A DNA stretch of 64,000 nt from Artocarpus heterophyllus. Lineage: Eukaryota > Streptophyta > Magnoliopsida > Rosales > Moraceae. The position numbers and the translations under genes were made by a program. The notes beneath the pieces are model-generated. The model was not told the DNA's origin. It worked only from the letters and a program-made list of their open reading frames with translations, and ran no database searches. The stretch lies in assembly GCA_025403435.1 (NCBI GenBank), contig CM046337.1, positions 7,501 to 71,500 of the forward strand. Reading direction: 5' to 3'. Each line of letters starts with the position of its first letter. Within the stretch, counting starts at the first letter, position 1. Below are positions 32,101-44,716 of the stretch, piece after piece.

Positions 32101-34683
32101 AAGTTGCATTTGTTGTCTTTCTGCATTGGAACTGCCACAAGGGGCAAAGGTTTTTCCTAGTCTAAGGACCTTCTACTTCCTGATGCAAAAGTACTCAAAA
32201 TTTGGAGACTGTTATTATCTGAGTAAGCAAAACATTGCATTTTAAAGTAGATGATATTAAACTCCACCTATATTTTTCGATCGGTTGTATTTTGCAACCA
32301 GATGACACCCGGACAGAACATGGCAAGTCTTAGAGAATAATATTTTGGACCCCCATTAATCTTGTACCACTAATGAACTAGTCCGGATGTTTCACATTCT
32401 TTATTCTTCGCTAGGTTTCTATCCAGGTGCAGTACGACACAAACATATTGCAAGGTAAAACAGGGACTTCACCAAGGCTGAAGTTATCGCAAACTTAAGA
32501 ATCTCCAAATAATATGATTGAATATGACGGCTCACCTTGAGATCTGCAAAATTTCAAACACAAAAAAAAAAAATTTAAATAATGTACTGAACCCAGTTGG
32601 GGGGGATGCAACAGAAGTAGTTTCAGCAACAAAATCAATAATAAACTGTAAATTAACCTGTGTACCAAACAGAATGGGAACATGTGCCAAAATTCCACAA
32701 TTATGAAAAAAAAAATATTAGTATTGAATTTATGTCAATATATAAAATCCACAAAATGGTGACTGAAACCTTAAACTCTGGAAAATATGAAATACAGATA
32801 AACCCTAGACTAGCACTAATCCCTAATAACTTGAACAGATTTCTGCAATGAATCAACCGCTAAAAAATCCAAATCTTATTCATTAACAAGATGTTGTTTT
32901 TCAACTGACCCATCAAGATAACTCACAAAAACAAATCATTGTTAGTTAGTCTAACTCTTCCTTTCCTGCTTTCACAGCTACTAATATGACCTTGGCCATG
33001 GAAGAGTTAATGCCATTGATATTCTCTAGAACCTCTAAAATGGACAACTTATCCAACAGAACTTCCATCTCCTGCTCAGCCCTATTACTACTGCATCTCA
33101 TACTAATCAAGGAGATGACGGATAATTGTTGTCCTTGTTCAAAGATGGCGATAAATATGCCGTTAAAATGTATTTAAACATTAACTTCAGTGTTTGTAAA
33201 TAATTTGCACACAAAAGGACTGCGAAATATATCGCCACATATAAGAAATGATTTATAAGATATAGAGAGACCAGAATAAGAATCCAGCAAATTTCCATAT
33301 GCTCCATAAAGAATACAAAATCAAAACAAACCTAATCATACTTTAATCTATATAAGGTAATTAAAAAAAAAAAAAAGGAAGTATGACAGACCCTTCATTT
33401 TCTTGAGTACGAGTCCTAAAACGGGGCTCACGGCCGGCCACTTGAGGGCTACCCCTAGACCTTTGCATCCTTTTACGCTGTTGAACATTGTAATTATAAA
33501 CTTCCCTTTCCCGCTCCATACCCCCTTCAGCATCTGCTGCACATCCATCATCTGATTCTTTCTCAAATCCCCGGCTGCGCTTTTCATTCCTATCTACATC
33601 TCCATCAACATCCCGTTCCTTCCTCCTATCTCTAGATTCCTTATCAACAGTTTTCCAGCTCTCGGATTCTTTCTGCTGCTTATTATCTGAGATCACATTC
33701 TCTTGCTCATGCAATCTGTTTGATCCATCCCCCAAATCCTTCTCATTGCTCTCTTTGTCAGCTCCATTCCACAATTGCCTTTTGGTATGGTCCTTTTCCC
33801 TCTCTTTAACTCTTTCCTTATCTTTCATGGGATCCCTCCTCTCCCTTTCCCACCTCTCCGCATCTCTTTCTTCCTTGGTCGATTCTTTGCCATCGCCAAC
33901 TTGCAAATTGCTCCTACGATCAAGCTTTTCCTTCTCCCTTTCTCCCCAATCCCGATGCTTCACATCTTTCCTTTTCCTATCCTTGTCTTTAAATTTATCA
34001 TCTCCTTTCAAATCAAATCTGTTCTCCCCAACAGCCTCATGTGCTTCAACACGATCCCTCTCCTCAGTCGTTGAAGCTTCCTTTCCAGCCTCAGCATGGC
34101 CTTGAGAGCTACCGCGTGAAATCCACGCCTCCATACTTCCAGGAGGAGCATCTGAATATCTCTTTCCCTTGTGATATTCCTTAAAATCTTTCCAATTCAA
34201 GTGACTTGTTGGCACACCATAACCGTCCTTTTCATTCTTAACTTCACCCTTTGGATCATTATGACTCTCCCTTTCGTATTTTGCATCGTTATTGTCTTCC
34301 CCTCTACTCTCATGTCTTGAATCCTTTTCTAGGCCCTTGGCATTTTGAGAATCCCTCCTCATGTCGGCATACAACTCCCTAGACTCCCGGTTCTCAAAAC
34401 GGTGGTGATCCTTGGGATCCCTTGACTCCTCAGGAGCAACAGGATTGGTATCTACATGAGAATCGGTGGGCATTCTGTGGAACATTGTTGCGGGGAGAAT
34501 TTTCCTGTCAACGACATCGCGTGATTCGGTGCGGGGAATCTTGGGCAATGGAGCATCGGGAGCGACGTCATAGGGGGGATGGTAGTCAGAAGAGAACTTA
34601 GAGAATGAAGGGGAATCTTCGTGAGGATATTTAGAAGAGGAGTGGGCACTCTCTTCATGAGATCTTTTAGGTGCGCTGCTCAT
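29195..34683 (-). CDS. HDC1: Histone deacetylation complex protein, Rxt3 family (HDC1)
   Basis: Eleven coding exons on the minus strand: 34683-33392, 32543-32536, 31837-31662, 31564-31504, 31405-31307, 30880-30786, 30519-30406, 30069-30002, 29865-29755, 29662-29437 and 29305-29195. Total 2361 nt, 786 residues, all GT-AG with consistent phases. Exon 1 (about 430 residues) encodes a highly charged Lys/Arg/Glu/Asp-rich disordered region. The remaining exons encode the Rxt3 domain, with VYKVGECMQELTKLWKEYE, IRIPAEHVTATNRQ, QLWGTDIYTDDSDLVAVLMH, TGYCRPT and IGCSYRVERCCIMKKG. In Arabidopsis HDC1 (Rxt3-like) is a scaffold of plant HDA6/HDA19 histone deacetylase complexes in the nucleus. Exon 2 is only 8 nt. 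Stop codon follows FLSMN. The protein is somewhat shorter than Arabidopsis HDC1, mainly in the charged N-terminal region. Confidence 0.94.
32536..32543 (-). other. HDC1: 8-nt microexon of HDC1
   Basis: Exon 1 ends in phase 2 (GAAGG before GTCTGT) and exon 3 starts GAAAAGCAG. Joining them directly breaks the frame. ATCTCAAG, bounded by TTTTGCAG and GTGAGC, restores it and yields the residues GSQGKAEV, fitting the conserved run into the Rxt3 domain. Flanking introns are 848 and 698 nt. Confidence 0.82.
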
Positions 34684-35216
34684 CCCGTCGTATAATTAAA
34701 TTGAATACAGAAGTCGATACGATTCACGATTTTACAATACGCATACAAGAAATGAATGTTCTGTGTTCTCTAATTCCTTGAATGATTGAAGCATTTGAAA
34801 TCTGAAACCTGGGAAAAGCACAAACTAATTTTCACATTTAGGTTGAACTGAAGCGGCTAAAACCATTATAACAAAACAATATCGCAGGCATTAATTTCAA
34901 AACAAAAAAGAGAGCGAGATAGAGAGAGATTTAACCAAATAGATAAGTGAAAGTGAGAGTAAATTTTGAAGAACAAAACAGAAATAGAATACTAGAGAGA
35001 GAAGGATCAAATCAATGGCTGTGCGTCAACAAACGAATAATGAAAGAAAGACAAGAGCAAGTAGTAATGAAATTCAAAAGTATGAATCTTGAATAAAGAA
35101 AGAGAAAGAAAGGCTATATATTTTAATCGAAGAAAAAGGGAGAAGCTTTAAAGCAAAAATTAACTAAATTCAATTGAAAATGAAATGTTAGAAAAGAAAA
35201 ACCCTCAGCAAAAAAG

Positions 35217-35250
<34 letters not shown>

Positions 35251-35400
35251 CACCGTCACAGGTAAGACCAGCAACATCGTAATTCATTAGTAATTTCCGC
35301 AGTGAAGAGAAGAGAAGAGAAAGGAATTTAATTTATCAGCGAAACAAACCCTTTTTCTTTGCGGTTTCTTTTCCTTCCTTTTCGTTTCTGCTTCTCAGTT
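34684..35400 (-). other. HDC1 leader region with intron
   Basis: A likely untranslated exon ends at 35,254 at a donor (GACG then GTGAGC), and a good acceptor (TTTTCCCAG) lies at about 34,809, giving a leader intron of about 445 nt. The intron begins with a (CT)14 run in gene orientation (plus-strand (AG)n at 35,221-35,248). The transcription start is placed near 35,350-35,400 by the change to leader-like pyrimidine-rich sequence; no TATA box was identified. Confidence 0.5.
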
Positions 35401-37349
35401 ATATTTCTTTCCCACTTTTTATTCGACATGGGCTGGGGCTGGCCCATTTGCACATTTCTAACTCTTTCGTCTTACCCAGAATTCACCACACGCTCTCAGG
35501 TCGTTTGACCCACTCCCATGGTAAAAAACAAAAACAAGAGTTGAAACACAGTAATTTCTTTGGTAATTTTTATAATTTTGTACTACCAAATTACATAAAA
35601 TTTACTTAAATTCATTTTTTGATATTTTGCTATTTGTAAAATATTCTAAAATCTTTTGCTATATTTCAACATGACTAGTAAAACTTTGCTACGTGTCTAA
35701 CCTTATAACATAATTTTAAATTGTCAAATTATTTTATTATCAAATGCCATATGATCGGAGGATTTAAATCCGTTTAGTTTTTAATCTTACTATAAAATTT
35801 GACAGGGAAGAAGAATACGATTTGCCATATATGTACAATAAATATTGCAAGCAATCCCATGATTCGGGGTTGAAGTTAGAAGTGTTTTGTCATCTGTGCT
35901 ACCTTTCTATGTTTGTCATTTCTTGCGTTTTGTATTGTAATGTTGTATTTGGAAAGCCATCAGACTTAGGTCTTAAGGTTGTTAATGGATGGGATTCCAT
36001 ATCCATCACGTGGAAATGAAACAACAAGTGTTTTGTATTAAATTACATGACATTTTGTAGCTGAATCGATGTATTAAATTACTAATCAAAGTCATTGTTG
36101 AGATGTTGAAAATTGGACAAGAGAGGAAGAAGAAGAAAGGGGATTTACATCTACATTTACTTTTCACTTCAAAAGATAACAAAACTATGGACGAAATTTG
36201 GACAAAGGAACAAGAAAGAAACATGGTCAACTTGAATAAAGTTGTTGATGACTTCATTTGCCTAGAAATCAGAGACGAGACTATGTAATTAATTACCAGA
36301 TCAAAGCACCAAACTCTTGGATGATGGGATCGAAAGAGAATAGTTGAGAAGATCAAGATCCAGTGAGAGGGCAGAGAACAAGGCAATAATGATATCATCG
36401 TAAGCTGACGTTGTGGGTCCTATCAGGAACGCCAAATCAAACCATATTCCCCATCGTCAATGTGATTCCCAAATAGAATAGAAATAGGAAATATTCTCAA
36501 TATGATATAATCACATTCCCCAGCGTCAATGTCAATCCAGCACACAAGCCGTACAACCTCTGTTGTTTTTAAAGATTTGAGTTGGATTACAAAATTAAAT
36601 TGATATTACGGCAAATGAGATCAGATCTAGCTTGTCAAGTTAAATTTTTAATTAATAATAAAAAAAAAAACCTGCTTGGTGGGATATAATAAGAAAGATT
36701 ATGGAATCAAAGTGAAAAGTAACTAAAATAGTGACGAAAATCATTAATCTCTTTCCTATTCATATTTACTTGTACTGTTGATATTGTACGTAATGTGGGA
36801 CAGTCCATTTTTTTTTTATGGTGTTTACCAAATAAAAATAGAAATATTCTCAAAGTAATTATTAACATATATCACATTTGCTACGTACCATGTAAATGTA
36901 AGATTTCTAAATAAATCTAGCTATGTACATAAACTAAAGTGCACATAAAAGATCAAATGCGAAAAAAATAAATTAAGACCAAGAACTAACCTCCAGCCAT
37001 TGAAGATGAAGAGATGTGTGATAGGTATTTTTTATGAATGAAAATTAAGTTAAGAAGCTCTTCTAAACCTTAAGCAACTATAAAATATGGTGTATTATTC
37101 TAGATAATTGCTAGGCATAAGGACCCTTTATCACTCTTCTATAATATATATAGACCTGCCATTAAGGTTCAAAAACGAGATGAACATTACCTTAAAGTGG
37201 TTAGTTAGTTATAGAACGTGCCCTTTAATTCTCAAAAGTGAGTTAAACCCAATATCCCACCCTTTTTCAGTCGAGCATACCTTAAAATTAGACAACACAA
37301 TATGGACCATTTCAAGTTCTATTTATTTATTTACAAATATGAAAACATA
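35401..37349. other. Intergenic AT-rich region
   Basis: Upstream of HDC1. Short open frames occur (35,822-36,019 and 36,006-36,398) without recognisable domains. A short repeat, CATTCCCCA-CGTCAATGT, occurs twice at about 36,440 and 36,515. Nothing else is supported. Confidence 0.5.
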
Positions 37350-37689
37350 AATAAATAAACAAAATAACATTCTCTCATTTAGTCCATATATATTACCATG
37401 TCTAGGTGAGTAAAACCAACCAAACTCATACTTAAGAAACAAATACACGAATCATGCCAATAGGACCTCTAAGAACGAGTATTTTATTCTCTGTATTACA
37501 ATGCATTATGTCCCTTAATACAAACTCATATATGGTAACACAACTTAATGGATAAACCTATGTTTATTCTAGGTCAAACTTAATTTATTTTTTCTCAAAA
37601 TAACTGAATATGAAAAAACATCACAACTAAATAAGAGTTTCATTAGAATAACAAATGTACATACAATGAAATTCATATCATGGAACCAA

Positions 37690-38128
37690 GCTTAGTGCTA
37701 ACATGCTCAACGACCACTTTCTTCTCCTTAACACGTTCTCTTATAGCCAAGTACTTAATGTCGATATGCTTACTTTAACTACCGCTCTTGTTGTTTTTAG
37801 CCATAAACATCGCAGCTGAATTGTCACAATACAACATCAATAGCCTAGAGTTAGAATCCATAATTCTAACCCCCGATATAAAACTCTTCAACCATACAAC
37901 ATGTGAAGTAGCTTCAAAACAAGAAACGAACTCAACCTCTATAGTGAAGGTAGTAATCAAAGTTTGCTTCGCACTCCTCCGAGACGTAGCTCCACCTGCA
38001 AATATGAAAACATGACCAAATGTTGATTTTCATGAATCAACACAGCCAGCAATGTCTGGATCGGATTATCCGATCACTTCTAGAATGTTAGTCCGTCTAT
38101 ATATAAGCACGTAATTCTTAGTCCCTCG
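37690..38128 (-). pseudogene. Copia B RNase H fragment
   Basis: The minus strand shows EVEFVSCFEATSHVVWLKSF, YCDNSAAMF and IDIKYLAIRERVKEKKV, the RNase H end of copia pol. It is joined across the LTR insertion to 40,138 in the middle of the conserved RYLRGTK motif. Confidence 0.85.
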
Positions 38129-40137
38129 TGTTAGACATGTATGCCCTAAGGAGTAAAAATGTAATACATTTTTGGAAACATTTTTATCAATAAAGAATTT
38201 ATTCATTTATATATACCAAATCTTGTCCTCTTTACGTTCATATTTGTTGAATGTATGTTAAGCAAACAATAGTCTGAGACTGTCGGTCTAAACATTAAGA
38301 ATTGGGCGTATGATGGGATGATTATGCGAAAGACACGATTCTTAAGATGATGGTCTACAACATATGATCCGCAATCGAGGGAATAAAGTTGGGCGCTTTA
38401 TTCATGTAAAGATTATTATGTTGTCTATATCCCCTTTGGGAGATGGTTTGTCTTGGCCATCAGAGTTGGACTCCATGAATAGAAACATTGGCACGTTGTC
38501 ATAGGTGACGATGTGTTGAATTGGGACATAAAGTGAATTGATTTGGATTAATAATTCTGTCTTGACAAATCGATTCACTTTAGACAATCACTTGTATTGT
38601 ATCTTAATCCAAAGATGAATAGTGGACCTGTTGTCTTGACTTGTGTCTTTTGATGTACCAATGGCTGACTCCCACGTCTCTATAGTGGTATGCATGCCGG
38701 TACGTTGGAGGCATGACTCTTGATAGCGTAGACTTGTTATTCATAGATATGGAATCCATAGCTCCTTTTTAGGAGTAATGATATCCTCTTATATGCGTTG
38801 TCCTGTAATTGAAAAACTGGAGTGCTCAACCATTTGGATACATAGGTGTAACCAAATGGTATACTATCTTTGGATGGTAAGTTTTATAATGGTGAGACAA
38901 TGGAACGTAAGATAAAAATAATCGGGAATGTAAGATAGAACTTGTCCTTAAGCCGATTATGGATTATCATATGGGGATACGATACACTTTGATATGTCAT
39001 GGAGACTTAGCTACACGAGCTTCGTAATTCTATAAAGTTCGAGAGTGCAGCTTCAAGCTTTTAGTGGAGTAGCGTTGGAGTTGATAATTGTGAAATATAT
39101 ATCTAGGATATTGGGTTTCATAATTATCATGAGCTTGAACTTTATAGGTCCATTTTGGTCCCCTTTGCTAGCTCACAAAATCCTGTAACGATACGGCATG
39201 CTTTTTCAATAATTGATGACTTATGTCGGATTTATCAGATTGGTTTAAAATTTGTAAGAATCAAATAATTCATGTCTGTTTATTGGTTGAATTAATTTTG
39301 TAATAAAATTAATTTAAGATAAACTTGTTGAATTATTGGATCAGATAATTCTTGTCTGTTTATCGGTTGATTTAATTTTGGATAAATTAGATCAAGATAA
39401 ACTTGTAGAATTATTGTGAATTGATTTATTTTCTCAGAGATTATCTTGATAAAGTTTATTTTGATCAGATATCTTCTCTATTGGGTTATTTGAATCAAAA
39501 CTAAGACTTTATCCTTTAGAATCTTGAGTGGAAAATAAAAGATTCGCGGAGATTTTTTCTCGAGAGTTCGGCCTGCCGAATGACATGGTCGGCCTGCCAA
39601 ACTGGCCTGTTCGGCCTGCCGATCAGCAGGAGATAAGATTACGCGTTTTCACGCGGATCTTATCAGATATTGATCCGAACTTGATTCTGTTTTGAAGTTT
39701 TGAGACCTAATCTAATAAGGACTGACCCCAGGACCAAGGGCTATAAAAAGGGAGTGAGTCTCATGATTTACTTAGATCAATTGAGAGATTAAGAGTGATA
39801 CTCTTCTAGTGTGCATCTGAAAAACTCCCTGAGAGCTTTTGTTCACAAATCACGAACACTAGCTTTGGGTTCTCTCTCTTGGTTGGAAGGAGAGTCACCG
39901 GTGAAAGAGCTGAACGTGTGAGCCCACACTCACTTCGGTTGTGGATAGAGAATAGCAAAGAAGACCAGTTGGTTAAGGCTCTTCTGGAACGTTACTTCTC
40001 TTCACAAGCTGTGGAGGTTCTTCACACAAAGGTTAATAAGATCTGTCTAATTTATACATATAACATGTCAAACTTGTGTTTTAGAAATTACTCTGATGAA
40101 AATTTTTAAAATTCCGTTGCGCACCATGTTTCCAACA
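38129..40137 (+). mobile_element. 2.01-kb solo LTR (family L1), plus orientation
   Basis: It starts TGTTAGACATG and ends TTTCCAACA, flanked by CCTCG at 38,124-38,128 and 40,138-40,142, a perfect 5-bp target duplication. It interrupts the copia B RNase H frame. It is the reverse complement of 11,906-13,916. A TATA box (CTATAAAAAGGG) at 39,741-39,752 gives plus orientation. No internal retrotransposon sequence remains, so it is a solo LTR. Confidence 0.93.
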
Positions 40138-40617
40138 CCTCGAAGGTACCTTATCACCTTCTTTACAATTCTCCAGTAGTCAACATCTGGGTTACTCTGA
40201 TATCTACCCAACATTCTAATAGCAAATGCAATGTCAGGTCTTGTGCAGACTTAAGCATACATTAGGCTTCCAACGGCTGAAGCATATGGAATGTTTTTCA
40301 TTTGGTCCCGCTCAAGCTCATTTTTTGGGCACTGGTTCAAATTGAACATGTCACTCCTCACAATGGGTGCCACACTTAGTGAACAATCCTTCATCCAAAA
40401 CCTCTCTAGACCCTTGTTGATATAGGTTTCTTGAGACAAATCCAAAATGTCTTGAGATCTGTCCTTATGGATCTTAATACCAATAATATAAGATGCATCA
40501 TCCATATCCTTCATATCAAAGTTCTTTGAGAGAAATTGCTTCATCTCATATAGCAACCCCTTATCATTAGTTGCAAGTAATATGTCATGCACATATATCA
40601 CAAAGAAACAAATCTTA
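40138..40617 (-). pseudogene. Copia B reverse transcriptase C-terminal fragment
   Basis: The minus strand encodes ICFFVIYVHDILLATND, KQFLSKNFDMKDM, YIIGIKI-KDRSQ, LSQETYI and NIPYASAVGSLMYA. The catalytic motif YVDD reads YVHD, so an essential Asp is lost. A TAA-type stop interrupts the frame near 40,250. Confidence 0.87.
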
Positions 40618-43019
40618 TGTAACACATTTTTATTACATTAAAAATGCAATAATTTAAGGATTATATGAGATAAAAATACAGTTTAAGGAGAAAAATACTA
40701 CATAATAATATAAAAAATTTTACGGTATTAGAATAATGCAGTGTAAGAAAGTACACTAATAAAGTTATACAGTATAAAAATTACACTGCAAAAGTAACGC
40801 AGTTTAGGAATTAGACTGTTTAATATCATGCAGTACAAAAATTAGACTGTTTAAGTTAAAGTAGTATAGGAACATATATTGTTTGGAGAATATAGATGCA
40901 TAAGGAATGCTGTAACAATATAAAGAATGTACCGACAGTATAAAAAAAATACTGTCAATATAAATTTAGACAGTACAAAGTGAGATAATATTGGAATTAC
41001 ATTATATGATAGATGTGGATAAGTATTGGAGGTTATGGGACCTCATGAACTGTATAGAAAAGAATACCGATAGTATAGAAAAAATACTATCAGTATAAAC
41101 TTAGATTGCGTAAAAAGTTAGTGAGACACTTTGAAAGTTTTGATTGGGCCACCACATCCACTAATGTGGCCCAATCACATTTGGCCACCCAAAGGAACCT
41201 AATTGATTACCAAGGTGATGACTCATCACCTTTTTATTTAAAAAAAAGAAAAGAAAAGAAAAAAAAGGGTGAATTTACTCATTATATAAGAGACCATTTG
41301 GTCTCCATGGTGGAAGAAAAAAAGGAAAGAAACATGAAAGAAGGAAAGAAAGGAAAGAAAAGAAAGAAAGAAAGAAAGAAAAATGCTTTATATGCCTCCC
41401 AAGAAAAACCGTCCCTCTCTAGGCCTCTCTTTCTCAAGATTTCGATAAAATTCAAGCCTCCAAAGCATGCAAAGAAACAAAAGCAAGTGTTCTTGAGGAG
41501 TTTTTAAGGTAAAAATTCCAACCTTTTCCTTTAGGATTTTAATGGTTTTCTTCCAAATTATGGATGGGTTTTTGAGGGAGTTTTGCTATGATTATGTTAA
41601 GGAATTTAAGCCAAGAACAAGCACCAAAGAGGAGGTGTAAAAGCTTGAGAAATACCTTAGTAAAATTCTAAACTCAAGCCTTGAAAAGTTCATGTTTTTA
41701 TGTATACAAAGTGTTATGTATACAACGTGTTTGATGAAATGTTTAAGCCATGGCATGTAATATGGACATTATGGCATGATTATTTTATGTTATATGATGA
41801 TGGTGATGATGATGGAAAGAAGAAAGCAAGGGTTTTGATGAAATTCCAAAAGGGACTAAATTGCAAAGAAAAAAGAATTATCGACAAATTTGAAATCAGC
41901 CAAAAAGTCTCCCTAAACGTTAGAATTTTAAAAAAGTTACAACACAAAAGTTGTAGAACTTGTCGAAACTATTAGGACAAAGCAGACAATTTTCCAAGAT
42001 TCTACTCGATTTAGGAGTTATGAATTTTACAAAATTTGTTAAAGTTGAAAAGAAATCTTTAAGGAGCAAAAACGTCCTTTTACAAGAGGAATTTGGGTAG
42101 GGTACTTTAAGAAATTTGATCCTCTTGAAAAATGGGGACTAATAGTTTAAAAAGATTATTTTTGGTTTTGGGGGCAAAAATGTAAATATCTTTTATGTTT
42201 TGGGCCAAAACCATAAAATTGTGTGAAAACTAAGTTTTCACTAGGGAACATTGATTTCTTACACTACTGAAGGCATTGGGTAACCATAGTTGCCAAGTCT
42301 TTAAGGATTTAAAGTTTAGTCAAGGATTGAAAGAAAAGAAACAAACTTAAGGGCAAAATGGTCATTTTATGAAAAATGTTAAAATGGACCCGAAACGCCT
42401 GATGTCGGGAAACGTTCCTTAGTAGAAATTTTTTCGTAATATGTAGGTAATGGAACGGTGAAGTTAAGCAATGAGTTGTATAAAGTTGCAAAATGGACAA
42501 AAAACCCGTTAGGGGTAAAATCATAATTTTTAAGAAAACGGCTATAACAGAGTCGAGCACTCCTATTTAGCATAACATTCTTAGATGGAAAATGATTCGT
42601 AACATGTTAGGTAACAAAACCGTCATGTGAGATGTGAGATTTAACAAGGGATGTTTAAGTAAACGAGAGGTAACCCGGTGGGTTGCAAAATTATAAGTTA
42701 TAGAGATAAGTAAAAAGAGGGATAACCCGATAGGTTACGAAATTAAGTAAGAGGTACGATAACCTGATGGGTTACAAAGTTAAAAGCAACAAGGTACAAA
42801 GTAAAGAAAGGTTAACCGATAGTATACCAAGTTATGAAAAAAGGAATTAATGTTTAATGTTTACGTTTTATTATCAATCGAGTAGATTGATAAAGAGAAA
42901 GTTAATTAATGAGTCGGCTATCGTTTGATCAGGACATAGAAGCCGACAATGGAAGGAACGAGATAAGAACGGAATAGGGAATGCTAGAGCGTTATCTAAG
43001 TAAGTTTCAACCTCACCTA

Positions 43020-43700
43020 CAGCATGAAGTAAATGATTTTTAAATGCTTATATACATTTTTGCAATTGTTATGCAAGTAATTTTTAAAGTATGATTGCAT
43101 CTTTTATGCAAAAGGTTTTAAAGTTTAAATCATGATTTACAACGTATTTTGAAAGCATGATTGCATATAATATGCATAAATTTTTTAAAGATCAAGTAAA
43201 AGTTGCAATGTAATTGCAATAATTATATTTAAAGTATGTTTTGCATTTTATTAATGTATAATGTTTTACAGTATAAGTTATAAATGTTATGTTGCATTTG
43301 TTATGCAATAAGTTTTAGAGTACAAGTTATGATTTGCAAAACGTGTTTGCATTTTATGTTGCATTTGTTATGCAATAGGTTTTACAGTACAAGTTATGAT
43401 TTGCAAATGTGTTTGCATATAACGTGACTGCATGTGATATGCTCACTAAAGTTAATAAAAAGGTAAAGCAAAGATAATAAAAAGAAAGTGTCGTACCAGC
43501 TTCTTTGTTGTAAGGTACTAAAAGTAAAGTTAAAGTTGCGACCTCCTAGATGTGAGGTACACAAGTAAAGTTAAAGTTTGACCTCCTAGATGTGAGGTGC
43601 ATGACCTCGATGTTCGATGGTCTTAAGTCTTCCGCAAGGGAAGCATCATGTTTATGATCTCATGATTTATGATGTTGTACGAACACTAAAGTAAGATAGG
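43020..43700. repeat. Internal tandem repeats of LTR L2 copy b
   Basis: 43,020-43,440 repeats units built around GTTGCATTTGTTATGCAATA and ACAAGTTATGATTTGCAAA. 43,495-43,600 repeats GACCTCCTAGATGTGAGGT. The copy at 48,240-48,780 has shorter versions of the same arrays. Confidence 0.75.
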
Positions 43701-43899
43701 GAAAATTAAGGAGGATGGAAAGTTAAAGTAAGATAAGGAAAGTTAAGGGACAAAGATAGAAAATTAAAGTAAAAAAAAAAAAAGAATGTTAATAAGATGC
43801 TCATAAATGAAAGTTTATAATTGAGCATAAATGTAATCATGTATTTTGATTTTGCTTGAATTCTTTTTTATGAAATATTTATATGTTACGTTATGAAAG

Positions 43900-44110
43900 A
43901 CATTTTGAGAGATGTTTTACGTTAAATGTTTATGAAAAACATTTTTATGTTTTGAAGAAAAGGTTTATGAAGGACGTTTTAAGAAAAACGTTCAAGAAAT
44001 GTTTTACGAAAAACATTTATGCAAAACGCTTTAGAAATGTTTAAGAAAAACATTTATGTAAAACGCTTTCAGAAATGCTTTATGAAAAACGTTTTAAGAG
44101 AAAGGTATTT
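43900..44110. repeat. Tandem GAAAAACATTTATG-like repeats in LTR L2
   Basis: Repeated, diverged units with GTTTTACGAAAAACATTTATG and TTTAGAAATG run for about 200 nt. A shorter array is at 48,955-49,075 in copy c. Confidence 0.7.
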
Positions 44111-44716
44111 ATGAGAAGAGTTTTTATAGCATGTTTTAAATGATTTATGAGAATATGTTTGAACTTACTGAGCGTAAGCTCATAAAAAGTTCCTTCATGC
44201 TGTAGGTAGTTTTATGGACGACCAGTAGGACCCATTAGAAGAGTTGGGTGCTACGGAGGGCAAATGCAAAGATTTAGGCATGGATACCACCACAGTAAGT
44301 TTCCGCTATACAAAGAAAATGTTTTCCCACTATTTGATACAATGTTTTCAAAGTTCCAAAAAAAGTCAAGGTTTTGATAAAGTCAAAGTATTAAGAAATG
44401 TTTTCAAAGTTTTAAAATACAGTTTACGAAGTATTTTATATAATTATAAAATGAAGTTTTAAGCTATGATTTAATAAATGTTTCTTATTAAGTTTTAAAA
44501 AATGATTTAAAATAGTTTTAAAGGCAAGTGTTTAGCGAGGTATCAACTTGAATGGCGACAGAGGTCGCAACAGTTTTTTTAAATACTTTTTTCAAGGATG
44601 TTAAAAGGAAGAAAAAAATTATTTCAATATTTTTCTTACTAAGTAAGTAAGATTACTATTTAAGTAATGATGTTTTAAGTAAGTTAAGTGATTACCTGAA
44701 AAGGTCGGTCGTCACA

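Larger units (their letters stand above)
40618..44716 (+). mobile_element. 4.1-kb solo LTR (family L2, copy b)
   Basis: It starts TGTAACACATTTTT and ends GGTCGTCACA, with TCTTA on both sides (40,613-40,617 and 44,717-44,721), a perfect 5-bp target duplication inside copia B. No protein-coding remnant is seen within. It is related over its length to 45,294-49,623. An unusual feature is its size for an LTR and its internal short tandem repeats. Orientation is tentative, from a TATATAA-like motif near 41,282. Confidence 0.88.

Noticed and set aside
33746..34105. Plus-strand frame of 119 codons over HDC1 exon 1
   Set aside because: Antisense of the Lys/Glu/Arg-rich region; composition is Ser/Leu/Phe-rich as expected from the complement.
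36006..36398. 130-codon minus-strand frame
   Set aside because: No recognisable motif and no splice or promoter context; AT-rich intergenic DNA.
39879..40109. 76-codon plus-strand frame near the end of the L1 LTR
   Set aside because: Lies in the LTR transcript leader and is not maintained in the 11,906-13,916 copy; no domain.
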